Below, piece after piece: positions 35,641 to 48,275 of a stretch of 64,000 nucleotides of DNA (its first letter is position 1; every line of letters begins with the position of its first letter). The notes beneath the pieces were generated by a model. The model saw only the letters and a list, made by a program, of their open reading frames with translations, was not told where the DNA came from and did not search any database. Origin of the DNA: Kryptolebias marmoratus (Eukaryota > Chordata > Actinopteri > Cyprinodontiformes > Rivulidae); contig NC_051438.1 of assembly GCF_001649575.2 (NCBI RefSeq), positions 25,989,333 to 26,053,332 of the forward strand, in the 5' to 3' direction. Made by a program: the position numbers and the translations under genes.

Positions 35641-38299
35641 TAATTACTAACAACCTTTGAATATGAAGGCACAGATCACAGACTCTCACAGCAGATTTTC
35701 GGATAATTAAAACCTCCCAAAAGGGTTTTTCATCTTTGCTTTTTTAAATCTGGTAATAAAGATACTCTTTGCAAAGTATGAAACAAGGCTAACCTGAACT
35801 ATTCCAAAAGGTTCAGTGTTAAAGAGTTTACTCGAGTAGTTTTTCAGAGAAACTGATATAAAATTCTGTCGTATGGGTCCGCGCTCCATGAAAGCACTCA
35901 GCCGAATCCACCAAAAACCACACGGACACTTGAGTCACGTGACTGACCTACATTAAGCAGGCCGTAGTCTGTGGGTAAACTAATATGAAGGAATCGGACA
36001 AGCATAGAATCGTGGAGAAGTTAAGGTGGAAGTATAGGACTGAATCTGCTGCTAAACGTGAAAGATAATAACAATGAGTAAAACAAATGTCAAGAATAAA
36101 TATTTGGGATCAGGCAGGGTGGTGCAGCGCCATAAAGACAAAGGTTAGCATTCAAACAAAGCTTCTGCAAAACTTCTTTTAGACCACTAAGTTTACCGTT
36201 TTAGCATTTTTTCTACTCTAGGCTAACACTAACATAAATAAGAGCATAAATATATACGAACACATTAAAATCTTTGGACTTCTTATCGCCACATGGCTCT
36301 TCCATGGATATCGCTATTTTCAGTCACCTCGGCTGTTTCCGTAGGTAAACAAATGCACGCGGTAGTTGGCAGCAAAGTTTGCTTACAAATTGTTAATTTA
36401 AGGACACACTAAGCATTGTTACAGAAACAAATTGTGAAGTTTTTATTACTTTATGAATTTGAACTTGAAGACGTCTGTCTCTACTGCGCTCTCTGTGACT
36501 GATAAGGTACAAACTACTGATAAAAATCTGACAAAAGGTAACTTCAAATTGACCAGACTATCCCTTTAAGCTGAGCTACAATCGATAATCGTTTGAAATT
36601 TCACTATGAAATCTTTTAAGAAACTGCTGCATCATCAGAAATGGCTTTTAGGTAAGCATAAATACTGTAAATGAATGTTGTTTTGGTCTTTCCTGCAGGG
36701 GTTTCAGAAACCTTTATGTGATTTTCTACAGAACAGCAGAAAGATTGAAGAAAAAGAGAACATCTTCAGCTCAGCGGTGAATCAATTTGTGCTGTTTAAG
36801 GCAACGAGCAAACAGTTTTGTTCTTTTCAGCCACACATTACTCAGCCAAATGTCATCTGCTTTTGTTTATGTTGCATTTACGAGTATTGATAAAACAGTT
36901 AGTTTTCAACCCTTTCTGTGGAGGAAAAGAGCTGTTTCTGCAGAAATATCCTCTGTACATATGTCTGTGTAGTTTTTAATACTGTAATATGATTTAAGGT
37001 TTTCTGTGGGAATCGTCAAATCACAAAGTTTAAAAAAAAACAACTCCAATGCTTAAAAAAAGTATTTCCAGCTACTATAAGCAGCTGCTTTTAAAAGGAA
37101 TTCAAAGCGCAGGATACATCTCTTCTTGAACACTACATCAAATCAAATATATGTGCTCTAAAATTTGACCGGACGACTTTCAGTTTCCCTAAAACTCTTG
37201 TACTCGCCTACAGTCTCGTCACCTTTGGGAGGTAATAGTCTCTCCCTGAGCAGTTTGATTTGTTACAGATGCCAGAGGTTATTTATGATACGAAGCTAAA
37301 TTGAAAACTTGGGTTTTCACAGCTAACTGTCCCTCCACCACCTCCCCGCTGACTGAAGTTTTTACTCATGGGCTAACGGGGTAATCCTGACAGATAGCCC
37401 CATTCTCTGCACAGCCACTCTGAGCCTTTGAACTCCAGGTGCTGATATAGAACCCCGACGGTTATAAAAAACAGATAAATAAAAATGGATTTAACACAAA
37501 ACATACCTCAGATCATTTATGATATTGCAGACTGACATCTTCTTCAGTGATTTTTATGATAATAGCATGAAAAGTGTTTTATTAAAAGAAAGCATTTTTA
37601 TATCATTTTACAGATATTAACAAAAGCAATATCGTTATCACTCACTGCCAAAGGTGCCAAATATCTTGGTTTAAAACTTCAGCATGACCTCTTTTTTATG
37701 ACTGTTACCCAAAATGCCCTCACCGATATGAAAAAAAAGATACAGACTATTTTATTCTATTCTGAACAATGGATAAAAGCGAATAGAAGGTTTGTCCTCA
37801 ATAAACACAATGTTTTTCAATTTTATCTGTAAGACAAATGGACCCTTGGAGAGTTTTCTCACTAAAAACAGCCGTTTGTTGCGCCCTCAGAAAGTGAATA
37901 TTACTGTGAATATTCCAGACTGTTAGATCATAACAGTAAAAGACAAAACATGATCACTGAGGTGGGAAATGTTCTGTCACTTCTGATCAACTTCAGCTTT
38001 CTTATTAAGAGTAATTAGGCATTCTGTTAAGATACAGAAATTAGATTTCTGCACCTTCTGACCCTTTAAAATGTAGATTTTCAGAGCATGGTGATAGAGG
38101 TAACAGGTTTATCAGAGGGAAGATACAAAAGAAACCACTAAGACAGTCTGTCAGTTAAATAAGGATTACTGACTGCAAGGAATGAGGCTTTTTCTATGGG
38201 AAACCCCAAACCCGGATGGATAACATCTGCTGATTTCACTTATTTGGCGTGATTTAAAGCGCAGGAGGAGCGTTAAAATTGATTCTCTCAGAAACAAAT
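35641..38299. other. intergenic upstream flank of rxfp1, no gene seen
   Basis: No coding signal. The stretch 37190-37460 is less AT-rich and without simple repeats, so it could hold distal regulatory sequence of rxfp1; this is inference from position only. Confidence 0.4.
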
Positions 38300-38429
38300 G
38301 AGAGCTGAAGGCTGTGCACGCTCTGATGTCACTGAAAACGCGTCGTCAGTCCTCTGCACGCTGCTGCACCGAGAGAGTTTAAATAGATAAGCAGCTGTGG
38401 TGGAGCTGGTCACTCTCAGCTGTGGTAAT

Positions 38430-38435
38430 ATGTGA
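38430..38435 (+). promoter_or_regulatory. minimal start-stop upstream ORF (ATG TGA) in the presumed rxfp1 5' UTR
   Basis: ATG is followed at once by TGA, 324 bases before the main start and about 45 bases after the TATA-like box. Start-stop elements of this form are known to stall ribosomes. Relevance depends on the real transcription start. Confidence 0.4.
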
Positions 38436-38489
38436 GGAGCGAACACCACCACCGCCTCTGCGCGCGCTGCACCTGCGCGTCACAACATC

Positions 38490-38504
38490 ATGGCCACTCT
38501 TTAA
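38490..38504 (+). promoter_or_regulatory. upstream ORF of four codons (MATL, stop) in the presumed rxfp1 5' UTR
   Basis: The ATG has A at -3 and G at +4, a better Kozak context than the main start (A at -3, C at +4). It ends at TAA 38502-38504, so reinitiation or leaky scanning would be needed to reach rxfp1. Confidence 0.42.
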
Positions 38505-38753
38505 ACCTTTTCCCTCAGACCGCATCGACCTGGAGAAGCGTCCACAGGTTCTCCTCCTGCAGCTCCTCTCACGTGCCTGTCCGCGCGGCTGACACCTAAC
38601 AGCAGCAGCAGCAGCAGCACGGACACAAACTTTTTGGCGAGAATTTTACGCACCGATTCTTGATCCGGAGCAGAAAAAAAAAAAAAAACAACAAAAAACT
38701 GCTGCTCTTTAGTTCCACCGGCGCGATTTTTACCGACAACTTTCAGAGGAATC

Positions 38754-38796
38754 ATGCAAGTTTACGTGGCTGTGATTTTCGCTTATGGAGTGTCAG
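38754..38796 (+). CDS. rxfp1: rxfp1 exon 1: start codon and signal peptide (relaxin receptor 1)
   Basis: ATG at 38754 opens 14 codons plus one base, reading MQVYVAVIFAYGVS, then a gtaagt donor at 38797. With the first two bases of the next exon the split codon becomes Ala. The stretch VAVIFAYGVSA is a short hydrophobic signal-peptide core with small residues at the likely cleavage site. RXFP1 is a class A G-protein-coupled receptor for relaxin; it has an N-terminal LDLa module, a leucine-rich repeat ectodomain and seven helices, and couples mainly to Gs/cAMP at the plasma membrane. This start was chosen because it gives a signal peptide in phase with the LDLa exon and lies in a CpG-rich leader. 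Exon 1 alone would be unrecognisable; the call rests on joining to 45748-45885. Confidence 0.8.
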
Positions 38797-41700
38797 GTAA
38801 GTTCAGCATCTGCGCTTCAAACGAGCAGATTATTGACTCTTTGTTGGGCATCTAATTAGAGACTAATTGATTTGCCAGTGGCCTTTAGAAGAGGTTTTTT
38901 TTTTCTGCACAATGGCAACAACAAAGAAAGTGAGGACAGATGGTACTCGAAGAATTTTGTCACCAGTAGGGGGATTTTTGTTATTTTCTTTCATGGAATT
39001 TAGAGATTTTGATAACAGCAAAAAACCGTGAAAATAATTATGATAACAGGCTTGTTAATCTTTGTGCAAATTTTAATTCATTCAGGTCATAAAAAGCATT
39101 TGGGAGTTTAAACCGGGTCCATTTTTTAACGATTACAGTCCACATATGTGCAAATAAACACGCTGTTTTGTACGTTTATCCTAATTATTCTGGAGGTTTG
39201 ACTGTCCTTGGAGGTGATCTTGGTTTCCGAGTCCCGGGTAAATTCATTATTTGAACTATAAATAGCCATCCTTAGCTGTGCAATGATGCATCTAACATTA
39301 AAGTCTGAGCTTCTCTCAGTCCCTGCTGGGCTGCTTGTGTGAGATATACTGTTATTGTTTAGTCCAAGGTTACAGAAGGTCTGTGTTCATCCATACACTA
39401 AACGCATTCTTGGAATATGTTTTGAGTAATATACAGTGGAGCACATTTTAAAACCAAAAACACTGTAAAACTGAGAGAATTTCATTTCATTCTTTAGCAA
39501 CAAATTATTGGTTTTCTTAAAAATCAGTTTTATATTTAAAATTATACAGCTGGGTTTATATTTTTTATGCATTTGGGAGCTGTTGATCCGCAGGAGAGCA
39601 GCTGAGGTTTCTCGGTATTTTAGTACAATATGTCTGTCTCATTCCTTATCGGCTTCTCAAAGCTTTTGGTGTGTTTGAACAAAGGCAAAGGCACTCAGTG
39701 AGAGAGTTATCTCACTTCATCCTTGTGAATCATTTTATTTTATATGGTTTTCTTTTGTATTTTAACTTCACAGTTTTTCCCTTTGGGTTTATCAGATACA
39801 TTATTGTTTTAGATTCAAAGCAAGAACAAAAACTCAAATTTTTAGGAAGTTTACAGAAAAAGTCTCTAAGAAGTCTCTTTTTAACTCCGATCAGTTATCT
39901 CAAACCGCGCTGGCATTCAAAAATCTGTCCAGAATTACTCTGCCATAGATGCGCAGTCACCTGAAACATAAATGACATTCACAGTCCCAGTCGGACTCGC
40001 TTTCTCCAGCTCAAATCGCAGAAAAAATCAGCACCTTCCTGCTCCCATGACAAAAAGGAAAATAGAAAGATTATTACTATTCTAGCTCAGGGACTTTCTG
40101 GTCCACCTTTTCTGCCATCGTGCTCCCCTGAGAGAACAGGAGCTCTGCTTCCACCAGACCTCCACCTGTGAAGCAGATAAGTGGAGTCAGACCAGTTATT
40201 CAGGCGCAAACCCTGTTTCACTTCCAGCACAAATCTGAGCTACCACTGCCTCTTCCTGCAGGATCGTTATAAAGAAGTGACTCTGAGCATTTTAGCTAAT
40301 ACAGATGTTAATGAGTAATCCTCTAAATTAAAGGCTTAGCTCTCATTGGTGGAATGCATATTGCCCGTCACACTTCATGCCAGAGTTTTAAACTAAAATC
40401 ATCTTATGTGGAAAAATGAGCTGCAGCCATTTAGATAAAATCAGTCTCATGCAAGATCATAAGATGTCATGCTGAGTGTTTGTGTTGTGAATGACTCTCA
40501 GCTACTACCACATCAAATTTTAGCACAATGTCTGCAGAAGTGACTGACTTGCACCCATTTTTGTATATTTTAAGGTCTGATGGCTCTTGCAGTCATCTTG
40601 AATTGGGTTGGCTCCAAAAGTTATTCAGTTGTTGATGTATATCCAATTTAAAAAAAAATGTTGCTAACAGACAGAATTGACTGCAAATAATCAGAAATTT
40701 TGAAACTGAGATCTTGCACAGTCTGGTAATTCAGAGTATCTGTTGAGGATCAGTTTAAGCTACTACCACACCAAATTTTAGCTCAAGATATGAAAGCATT
40801 TCAGGTCAGGTGGCTGTGGCAGCTTGACTCCAAAGGTAAATCAGTTGTAGAGATATTTCAGCAACAGACAGACACCTAAATCCACAAATACAGACACAGG
40901 CAAAAACATTATTGCTCACTTTTTGCCACAGGTGTTAATAAAATGGAAATATTCCAAACATGCAAAAGCAGTTTGTCAAATTTGTGTCAGTGCTTGTCAC
41001 TTTAACTGCATGTAGGTCATTATGTAACATAAAATCAAGTATATATAGTTTAAGGGAAAGTATGAACTCCTGATAAAACTGACGGAAGAGCAGATCTGAA
41101 AGGAAACGTTGCTAATCTAAATCCATCTGTCACTTTAGCTCCACAGGCATCCTGGTGGATTTATCAGTACTCAGCTCCACTAAGCTGCTGATATTTCAGA
41201 GACATGGTCCAAATTTAACCAACTTCAGTCAGATGAAGGATCGTGGGTAAAGCAGAACAGGGAAACATTTCTGCATTCAACCTCCTAACACTTCTGTCCC
41301 TCCGCTGTCTCTTCTGAAAGAGTTTAAGAGGGAAAAGTTAACAAGTGGATACAAGTGTGCTCAATCATCTACATGGCCTCTTAATCCCCCTCCTAAATGT
41401 AGAAATTACCCTTCAACTAAAAACAGGTGAGAATTTTTAAAAGATGGACATGTAAAGCCTTTAATCTGTTACTATATTAGTTTATTTACCATAAACTAAT
41501 ACAGGAAATGATGTCAGCTGCTTAAGATAAAAAAGACATCATCGTTTTATCACAATGCCAAGTCAGCATTCTCACTGATTTCCTGTTAATAGTTTCTTGT
41601 GTACATATTTTGCAATTAAACAACTTCTGCATGCTTTGTGCCATTTTACCATTAATTTATCAAAATGGTTGGCTCAGTCAGGAATAGTGGGGTCAAACTT

Positions 41701-44700
41701 TTTGTAGCTGCAATGTTTATACTTTTCAAAAAATTTAACTTTACTTGCAAAGGTTTTCACTAAACACACTGAGATCTTCTCCATTCCTTCAAAAAGTTTC
41801 TCTAAAATCTACTTCAGCATACCTTCTCTGTTTCTGTTATCTTAAGCTCCTTTTGAGTTTTTAACAATCGTCCCACTACTTCTAGCTTTTAGCTACGATT
41901 TTCCTTATCTTAGCTTTCACCTGGCTTTTGCTATTTATGAATTTTTAGCTTCTGTTTTGCTCATTTTAGCTCTCAGCTACAGTTTTTACTAATTTTATCA
42001 TTAGCTCTGGTTTTGCTCGATTTAGTTCTGTTCTGCTTGTTTTAACTTTAAAAATGAAGTTTCAGCTTCTTCGACACATTTCAGCCTTCACACTGCTATT
42101 TCATAGAAAATGGTAATTTGTCCAGTTTACTGGGAGGGTTCTTTGATTGGCATGCCTTATTAGGGACACAGTTGGGACTGTGAATCACAGTCATTTTGTA
42201 GCATTAATGCCACTAATGCCTTCTAAGCTCAAGGCAAAGATAACCCCTAATGGTTAATTTTCTGGGTTGTACTCAGTTGTTCTAAATGTCATCATTAGTG
42301 GCTAAAGGCGGTAGAAACTTTTTGAAAAAAAAAAGTAGTAGTTTTTGTGTTTTTCTGCTCTCAATTATAAAAACAAACTGTTTTTTTATCATTGGAGTGA
42401 AATAATGTAGCATTAAGATGAACATTAGACGTTGTCTTCACATAAAAGGTTTCAGAGTGACTGGTTATACAGCTGATATACCGAGGAAATGTGTTTCATT
42501 TGATTATGGTTGAGCTGCATTGAAACGTCCTCCCATCTGAATTAGTGAATAAATTGCCGTGCTGAGATTCATTTCCTTGGCTCTGGCCATGTGGAAATTT
42601 CATGTTTAAAATATGGCTCTAGTTCCTGAGCATGCTGCTATAAAATTAATGCAACCCATAGGCAAGCATTTAAGAGGTTTTAATGTGTTTCATTATGAAT
42701 ACAAAAATCACCAAAAAAGGTTAGAGTTTACGGCAGATGTTAAAAATGATAATCATTTTCAATTATCTCACTTTTTTCTACTTTTTTGCCTTTAAATCTG
42801 ATTTTTCTGCATTTCTTAGAAGTTTTTTAGGCAACGTTTTGTCAAATATTTTACTATTTATCTATTTTGTTTTTATCTGCAGCTACTCCAAGTAGCATCC
42901 AGCAGGTAAAACATGAAAGAATGGACCTTAAATGTCTTCTCCACCTCCTGATGCTTGTATAAAAAATGAAAACTGAAAAATCTTCTTGCTTTTGGCAGCG
43001 GTCTTGAATTGTCCTAAATGTTCTGGAATGGTTGTGCTGCTTTGCTTTTTGTTATAATGAGGATTCAAATCAAACATCTGCTTTAGTTTATTTGCATCAG
43101 TTTCGTTTAAGTCAAAAAGCGCAAAAGATTACAATGAATAAAGCTCCTATTTAACATTATGTTTAAGCTTTTAGGGAATTCTCATTGACTCGCATGGTGC
43201 CCTGCTTACTTTATAGGCTGTTTACGGCTGGTGCTGACGGGTGTCCTGCTTGATCTGATTACAAGTGAACAGAGAAGTGCAGGTGCAAATGCATTTGGGG
43301 CAGATTGAGGACGCATTCAGACACGATTGCTCAGGTCACATTCAGAAGAGGTCGGAGAGGATTGTGGCTGCATGTCTTTATGGTATAAATGCCCACTGAC
43401 CTAATGTGACTCCAGACAAGAAGTTGGGTATCAAGCTTGATTTTATTGTTTTTTTCTTTAGGTTTTGGATAAAAACAGTCTATAAAGCAATCTAACCACT
43501 CAGCAGATCTCATTAATGGCAAACCTCCCAGCTTGTTGTGTGAACACAGAATCACATTACATAATCAACACAGGTTGATGTATATAGTAAATTTGTTGTT
43601 TTTTGTGTGTGTTTGTTGGTTTTCATGCCTTTAAAGACTCAAACTAAATTCTGCAGCATCACAGGTGTACCATTTAAGCTTCTTTTACTTCTCTCATATT
43701 GTGTTTTTGACATTAATGACCCTATTAGATGTTTATATTTATGGCATGAGACCTCCATTGAGATGTTCACTTATAGATCTGAAGGCAGCACTTAAATTCA
43801 ATAAGATAATCGTAAAAAGCATCTCTGCTTTCTCCTTCCTTTGGCTTGCGATCTGCTCTGCATCGAGGCATTACTGATCCTGCCGAGCGTTAATTATGCA
43901 ACACCTCAACAGCACTTTGATTTTCATCTGCTGACTCCTGGGACGCTGGTTAAACCCTCTTGAGGTGTTTCTGCTGTGCTGTTGGCCACATGGAGCCATA
44001 ATGAATAACCTCCTTCTCCGCAGGCCAACTGGCCAAGGAGCTGTGATTTGTTATAGATTTTTATGGCTCTAAGGGGATTTATTTTGTGTTTTTGTTGTGG
44101 ATTATTACTAGAACAGTTAACTAACTTCAATGTTGAACACGTCTGAATTTGTTGATTCAGGGTGTTTTTGTTCCTTCATCAAGAATAGTTTTTTATAACT
44201 TTTAATTGTCTTCATGTTTTTGCTTTTGCATTTAAAAAAGCTGTAAGAAATCTACAAAAAAATGAATATTGGTACCACAGAAAAGTAGATCTGAATCTTG
44301 TCGTCATTGTGTTCTTCTCTTTTTATTCTCAGGGATAACTAAATTATAAGCAGGAACATGATGTTTGGAATATCTGTGAGAGTTAAATCATCTTAGTTAG
44401 TATTGTAATAAATATACATTTCAGTACAAGCAGTTTTTACAGAAAAAGCAAGAGACATGTAAATTTATTTAAAAAAAGAAAAAATGCAGAAAGGAGTAGG
44501 CTGCCTGAGGACACTGGTTTAAGATTTGTGGAAGGAATATTTGATTAAGATGGATTAGCCTTTTAGCTGTTCAATTTTCAGCAACATTTGTTTTCAGTCT
44601 ACTGTGTAATACTCGGGTCAGATGCAGCTATCAGATACGAAGCAGGTCATGCAGTCTTTTAAAGTATGACAAGATGATGAATTTTTCTGTATTTACTTAG

Positions 44701-45747
44701 AACAATTACATGGAGATGTCTTTACACGCTTTATTAACAGATTAATAAATGATTCACCAACATGCATCTTAACGCCACATCAAAGGTTCTGTAATTACCA
44801 TCTAATCCAAACATATTGTTTACATCCAAATGACTTCGTTATGAAGAAAAGCTTCCAAACCTTTAAGGTTTATTCTTAATTCTACATCACTATGGCTGCA
44901 ATTGAAGAACTGCATTCAGTTTATATTAATGAAAGCAGCTTAAGCAATTGGGGTACAGAGAGTAACTGTCTGCATCTTGTTGCTTGAATTTTGAACATGT
45001 TCAAAAACTGAACGTATCAAATTTTCTCTCAAAATACTCACAGAATCATTGCAGGTGTTTTGAATCCTTTAATTTTGGGTTTAAGAGACATCGCCAACCT
45101 GTCTCAAGAGTGCAAGAAGTGTGTTTTGACACCAGTTCAGGAGCTTTTCTTACAAAAAAAACATCTCCAGGTCTAATAGTTTATTGAAAAACTGGTCCAA
45201 ATCTGCTTGTCTTTATTAAAAAGTCTGTTTCAGTAGATATAATCATGGGAGTAGCAGCCAAGGTGTGTACAAAGCGGGCCCAAGGTAGGTATAATATGGG
45301 TTGAGGTGGGCAAAGAAATAATGTGCATGGCCAAGAATACAGCTTTGCAAGCCAGCACATGAAAATAAGCCATTATTTTTAAAACCTGACATCTCAAAAC
45401 ATGGCTGCTCAGATCAGATCAGACATCATAGAGCAGGTTCATGGTGGTTCATTTTGGAATTGCACAAGTGATTTTGATTGGAGTTGTATATACATATTTT
45501 TTATCTTCTAGCCTGAATGAAGAGGTTTAACTTTGGTTGTTGCACAGTTCAGAACAGAACAAAGTTGTTTAAAAAAAACTTCACAGACAGAAACTTGTGA
45601 TAGAGCAGACAGAAATGTCCTTCCTGAAACCTGCTGGATCATGTTTTACTGGAATCATTTCTAAGGACTCCTGGTGTGTCTGATTAAAATCAGTGGCAGA
45701 ACTTTTTCCTTAAATCGTGTTTTTGGGGTTTTCTGCTGTGTTCATAG
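38797..45747 (+). other. rxfp1: rxfp1 intron 1 (phase 1), 6951 bp
   Basis: Borders are gtaagt and ttcatag. It holds an inverted copy of repeat family A at 40330-40930 and otherwise AT-rich sequence without recognised genes. Short ORFs inside show no domains. Confidence 0.8.
40330..40930 (-). repeat. dispersed repeat family A, copy 3, inverted, with internal duplication
   Basis: The inverse of the gggcaatatgcatt end lies at about 40355. Two internal units follow: agctactaccacatcaaatt at 40500 and agctactaccacaccaaatt at 40758, 258 bases apart. Each unit is followed by ggctccaaaag/gactccaaagg and cagttgt words. Confidence 0.75.
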
Positions 45748-45885
45748 CACTCAATACCACAGAGGAGAAGACGACGTGCCCACTTGGATATTTCCCCTGT
45801 GGCAACTTGACCGTTTGCCTCCCGCAGCTCCTGCACTGTAACGGCATAGATGACTGTGGGAATCAAGCAGACGAGGAGAACTGTG
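45748..45885 (+). CDS. rxfp1: rxfp1 exon 2: LDL-receptor class A module
   Basis: 138 bases between acceptor ttcatag and donor gtgagt. Joined to exon 1, residues 25-60 form one LDLa module with six cysteines at 25, 32, 38, 45, 51 and 60. The acidic calcium cluster is in [16 protein letters not shown] (D49, D50, D56, E57, E58). The words [17 protein letters not shown] and DDCGNQADE match RXFP1 more closely than RXFP2. N-glycosylation sequons are N17-T-T and N34-L-T. The LDLa module of RXFP1 is not needed for relaxin binding but is required for receptor activation and trafficking (known for the mammalian receptor). The exon is flanked by phase-1 introns and is a multiple of three, so skipping would preserve frame. 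The ORF running on past 45885 is intron read-through. Confidence 0.93.
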
Positions 45886-46229
45886 GTGAGTTACTTTTTC
45901 AGATTGAAGCCAAAACTGATGACCTCATGCTGACACATGCATTGTACCAGCTCTGTGATGTTTGGATGACTGTTCACACATACTTTGTTTCATAAACTGT
46001 TATTACTAGTAAAACAAATATATATACTGAGTTTTTTCAAAAGGATATTGCAAATGTCAAGTGATTAAAAGTTGCATCTTCTTAATTTCTGTTGTTCTAA
46101 TTTGATAAGTAAAAGAACAATAACAAAAAGCCAAAAGTTTATTTTGAAACAAATTTTTTAAAACACACAAAATGGCAAAAAAATTACACATTCTTCTTGG
46201 TATAATTGTACCTATGGTAACAAAAATTT

Positions 46230-46350
46230 AAAAAGTAAGAGTTCAGTTGTCTAGCACCTTTCATATTATGATATTTTGGTAACAAACACACAAGCACACA
46301 CAGTCACGGGCAAAAAACATTATCACCTGCCATTTGGTGGCGTGGGATAA
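46230..46350 (-). repeat. dispersed repeat family A, copy 4, short inverted fragment
   Basis: gatattttggtaacaaacac followed by attatcacctgccatttggt matches one end of the family in inverted orientation. Confidence 0.55.
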
Positions 46351-48174
46351 ACTTTGTTATGAAGTAGTAACAGATGTAGTAGTCTGATAATAAACATACA
46401 AAAATTAATACTGTGGTTATTAAAGTAATAATCAGGTAATTAACTTCTTCAGGATTATGAATTTATGAACATTTCTGTCACATGGTGAATAACAAAACTC
46501 AACAGAATCAACAAATTGATTGTTTCATTTATTTCCATAAAATGTTTGAACTATATATTTGAACATGCATGTCCTCCGGGGTCCATCAAGGTGTGCTGCA
46601 GCACCCTTCTCACCCCTACTTCTCACAGCCTTCTATTATTTGTTCTATCATTGAGAAAGACTCCATTGAAATCGCAGTTTTATTGTTAACATGTTGCAGT
46701 GTGGTTCGATCAGTGTATTAACTTGATGTTCTCATTCTTAATATCAAGTAAATACCTAGTTATAGTTTATTAAATACATGATTTAGACTTTTGGTTACAT
46801 TTGAATAATCAAACTATACTTTTATCATCTCAAACTGAGCTGTAATGTAGAGTGCCACCAACAATTTAATAATGGAAATCAAGCGCTGTTAAACAGGCTG
46901 TTTTATTTCATATTGATTTTCTGACTCATTCTGTTTTTCATTTGCACTTGACCTGCCTTCAGATATTCTATGCAGGTTTGGTGTAACGCAGCATATCCTC
47001 CCCGCACCTGCTGCATTTATAAACTTCATTTATGCTCAGAATTTATAGAGGTGCTCAAACGTTGGGTGTTTGTGTGTGGAAATGCTGTTTGCATATATTT
47101 TTTTTATTTTCTGCACACATCTTTCGTACATTCTGTGTTTAAACTCTCTCAGTTTTGGACGTACAGCCTGTTTCTATCTGCAAGCCCTCATCATGGCTCC
47201 GGATGGAAAATAATTTCCGGAGCCACTCAAAAATTGCGTGAGTTCGAAAAGATGAAAATCAACTGGGAAGATCAATGGCTAACTACAAATCAGTGGAAAA
47301 CACAGTTGTAGTAGTAATCATGGCATATAGAAAGTAAATGGCACCACCAATCAAATCTGCGCCGGCTGACCTGCTATAATGATGTAATGACCAGGGAGGT
47401 GCTTGAAGGGCTTGGATAGGAGATAATAGAAATCAGAGTTTGAGTAACGGCTCATACAGGAGGAAGGACATAATGACAACATCTGTGCAAGGATACAATC
47501 CTGGAATGTAAAAAACCTGAAATAAACTTTACAAGGGGAAATGGCAATAAGCCTGATGAGTACTGGCAGCATTTTTTGGTCAAATGAGTTTCACTATTTT
47601 TGGAACATCCATGGAGGCTTGCCACAGCGCTGAAATAATACTGTGATAAAATGAGGCCGCTTGATTAAAACAGATGGTATATGATGCAGTAAATGATAGA
47701 TTATACAGCTTCCTGTTTCCAGAAACTTACCTGAAAATGTTAGCAATCAGTATGTTAGCAAATCAAAACCCTGCAAGGGTTTCTGGAGACAAAAAATAAA
47801 AACAGAACTGAATGTTGTGACCTGGTCAAATACGTGGTCTGACTTCAATCTAACAGATCTCCTTTGGGCTGTTGTAAAAACTAAAACAGAGCAACAAAAC
47901 CCCTCAAGCAAACAGCAGCTCTATCTCTAAAAAATACAAATGCATCTACCCAGAGATAACAAGACTGGTGTTTCCCAAGTTTAGCAGAAGTGAGCCAGCC
48001 AAGAAAAACATATTTTAAGAATAATAATCTGAACCTCAGTCAACCCTGGGGCTTGTTTTTATTGCTAGCAATCAAAACTGTTAGTTTTTAATTTGATATC
48101 AGAGCAAACATCCCACAGTGTCAAGTTTCACTTCTTTACATGCTATGCCTACTTTAAAAACTCATGTTAAAATC

Positions 48175-48275
48175 CATCCATCCATCCATCCATCCATCCA
48201 TCCATCCATCCATCCATCCATCCATCCATCCATCCATCCATCCATCCATCCATCCATCCATCCATCCATCCATCC
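48175..48275. repeat. (CATC)n microsatellite, LINE tail, running into the gap
   Basis: About 25 perfect units, ending at the first N. The true length is unknown because the assembly breaks here. Confidence 0.97.

Larger units (their letters stand above)
38300..38753 (+). promoter_or_regulatory. rxfp1: rxfp1 promoter and 5' UTR region
   Basis: A local rise in GC and CpG (for example gcgcgcgctgcacctgcgcg near 38460) marks this stretch against AT-rich surroundings. A TATA-like tttaaata lies at 38378-38385, overlapped by an AGATAAG GATA-factor site, and a CRE-like TGATGTCA at about 38324-38331. The presumed 5' UTR includes a CAG run near 38600, a 14-A tract near 38675, and two upstream ATGs. No transcription start can be proven; the pyrimidine tract ending cag at 38518 could also be a splice acceptor for an upstream non-coding exon. 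Confidence 0.5.

Noticed and set aside
38501..38755. Minus-strand ORF over the rxfp1 leader
   Set aside because: GC-rich leader read backwards, with homopolymer-derived F and L runs; no support for an antisense gene.
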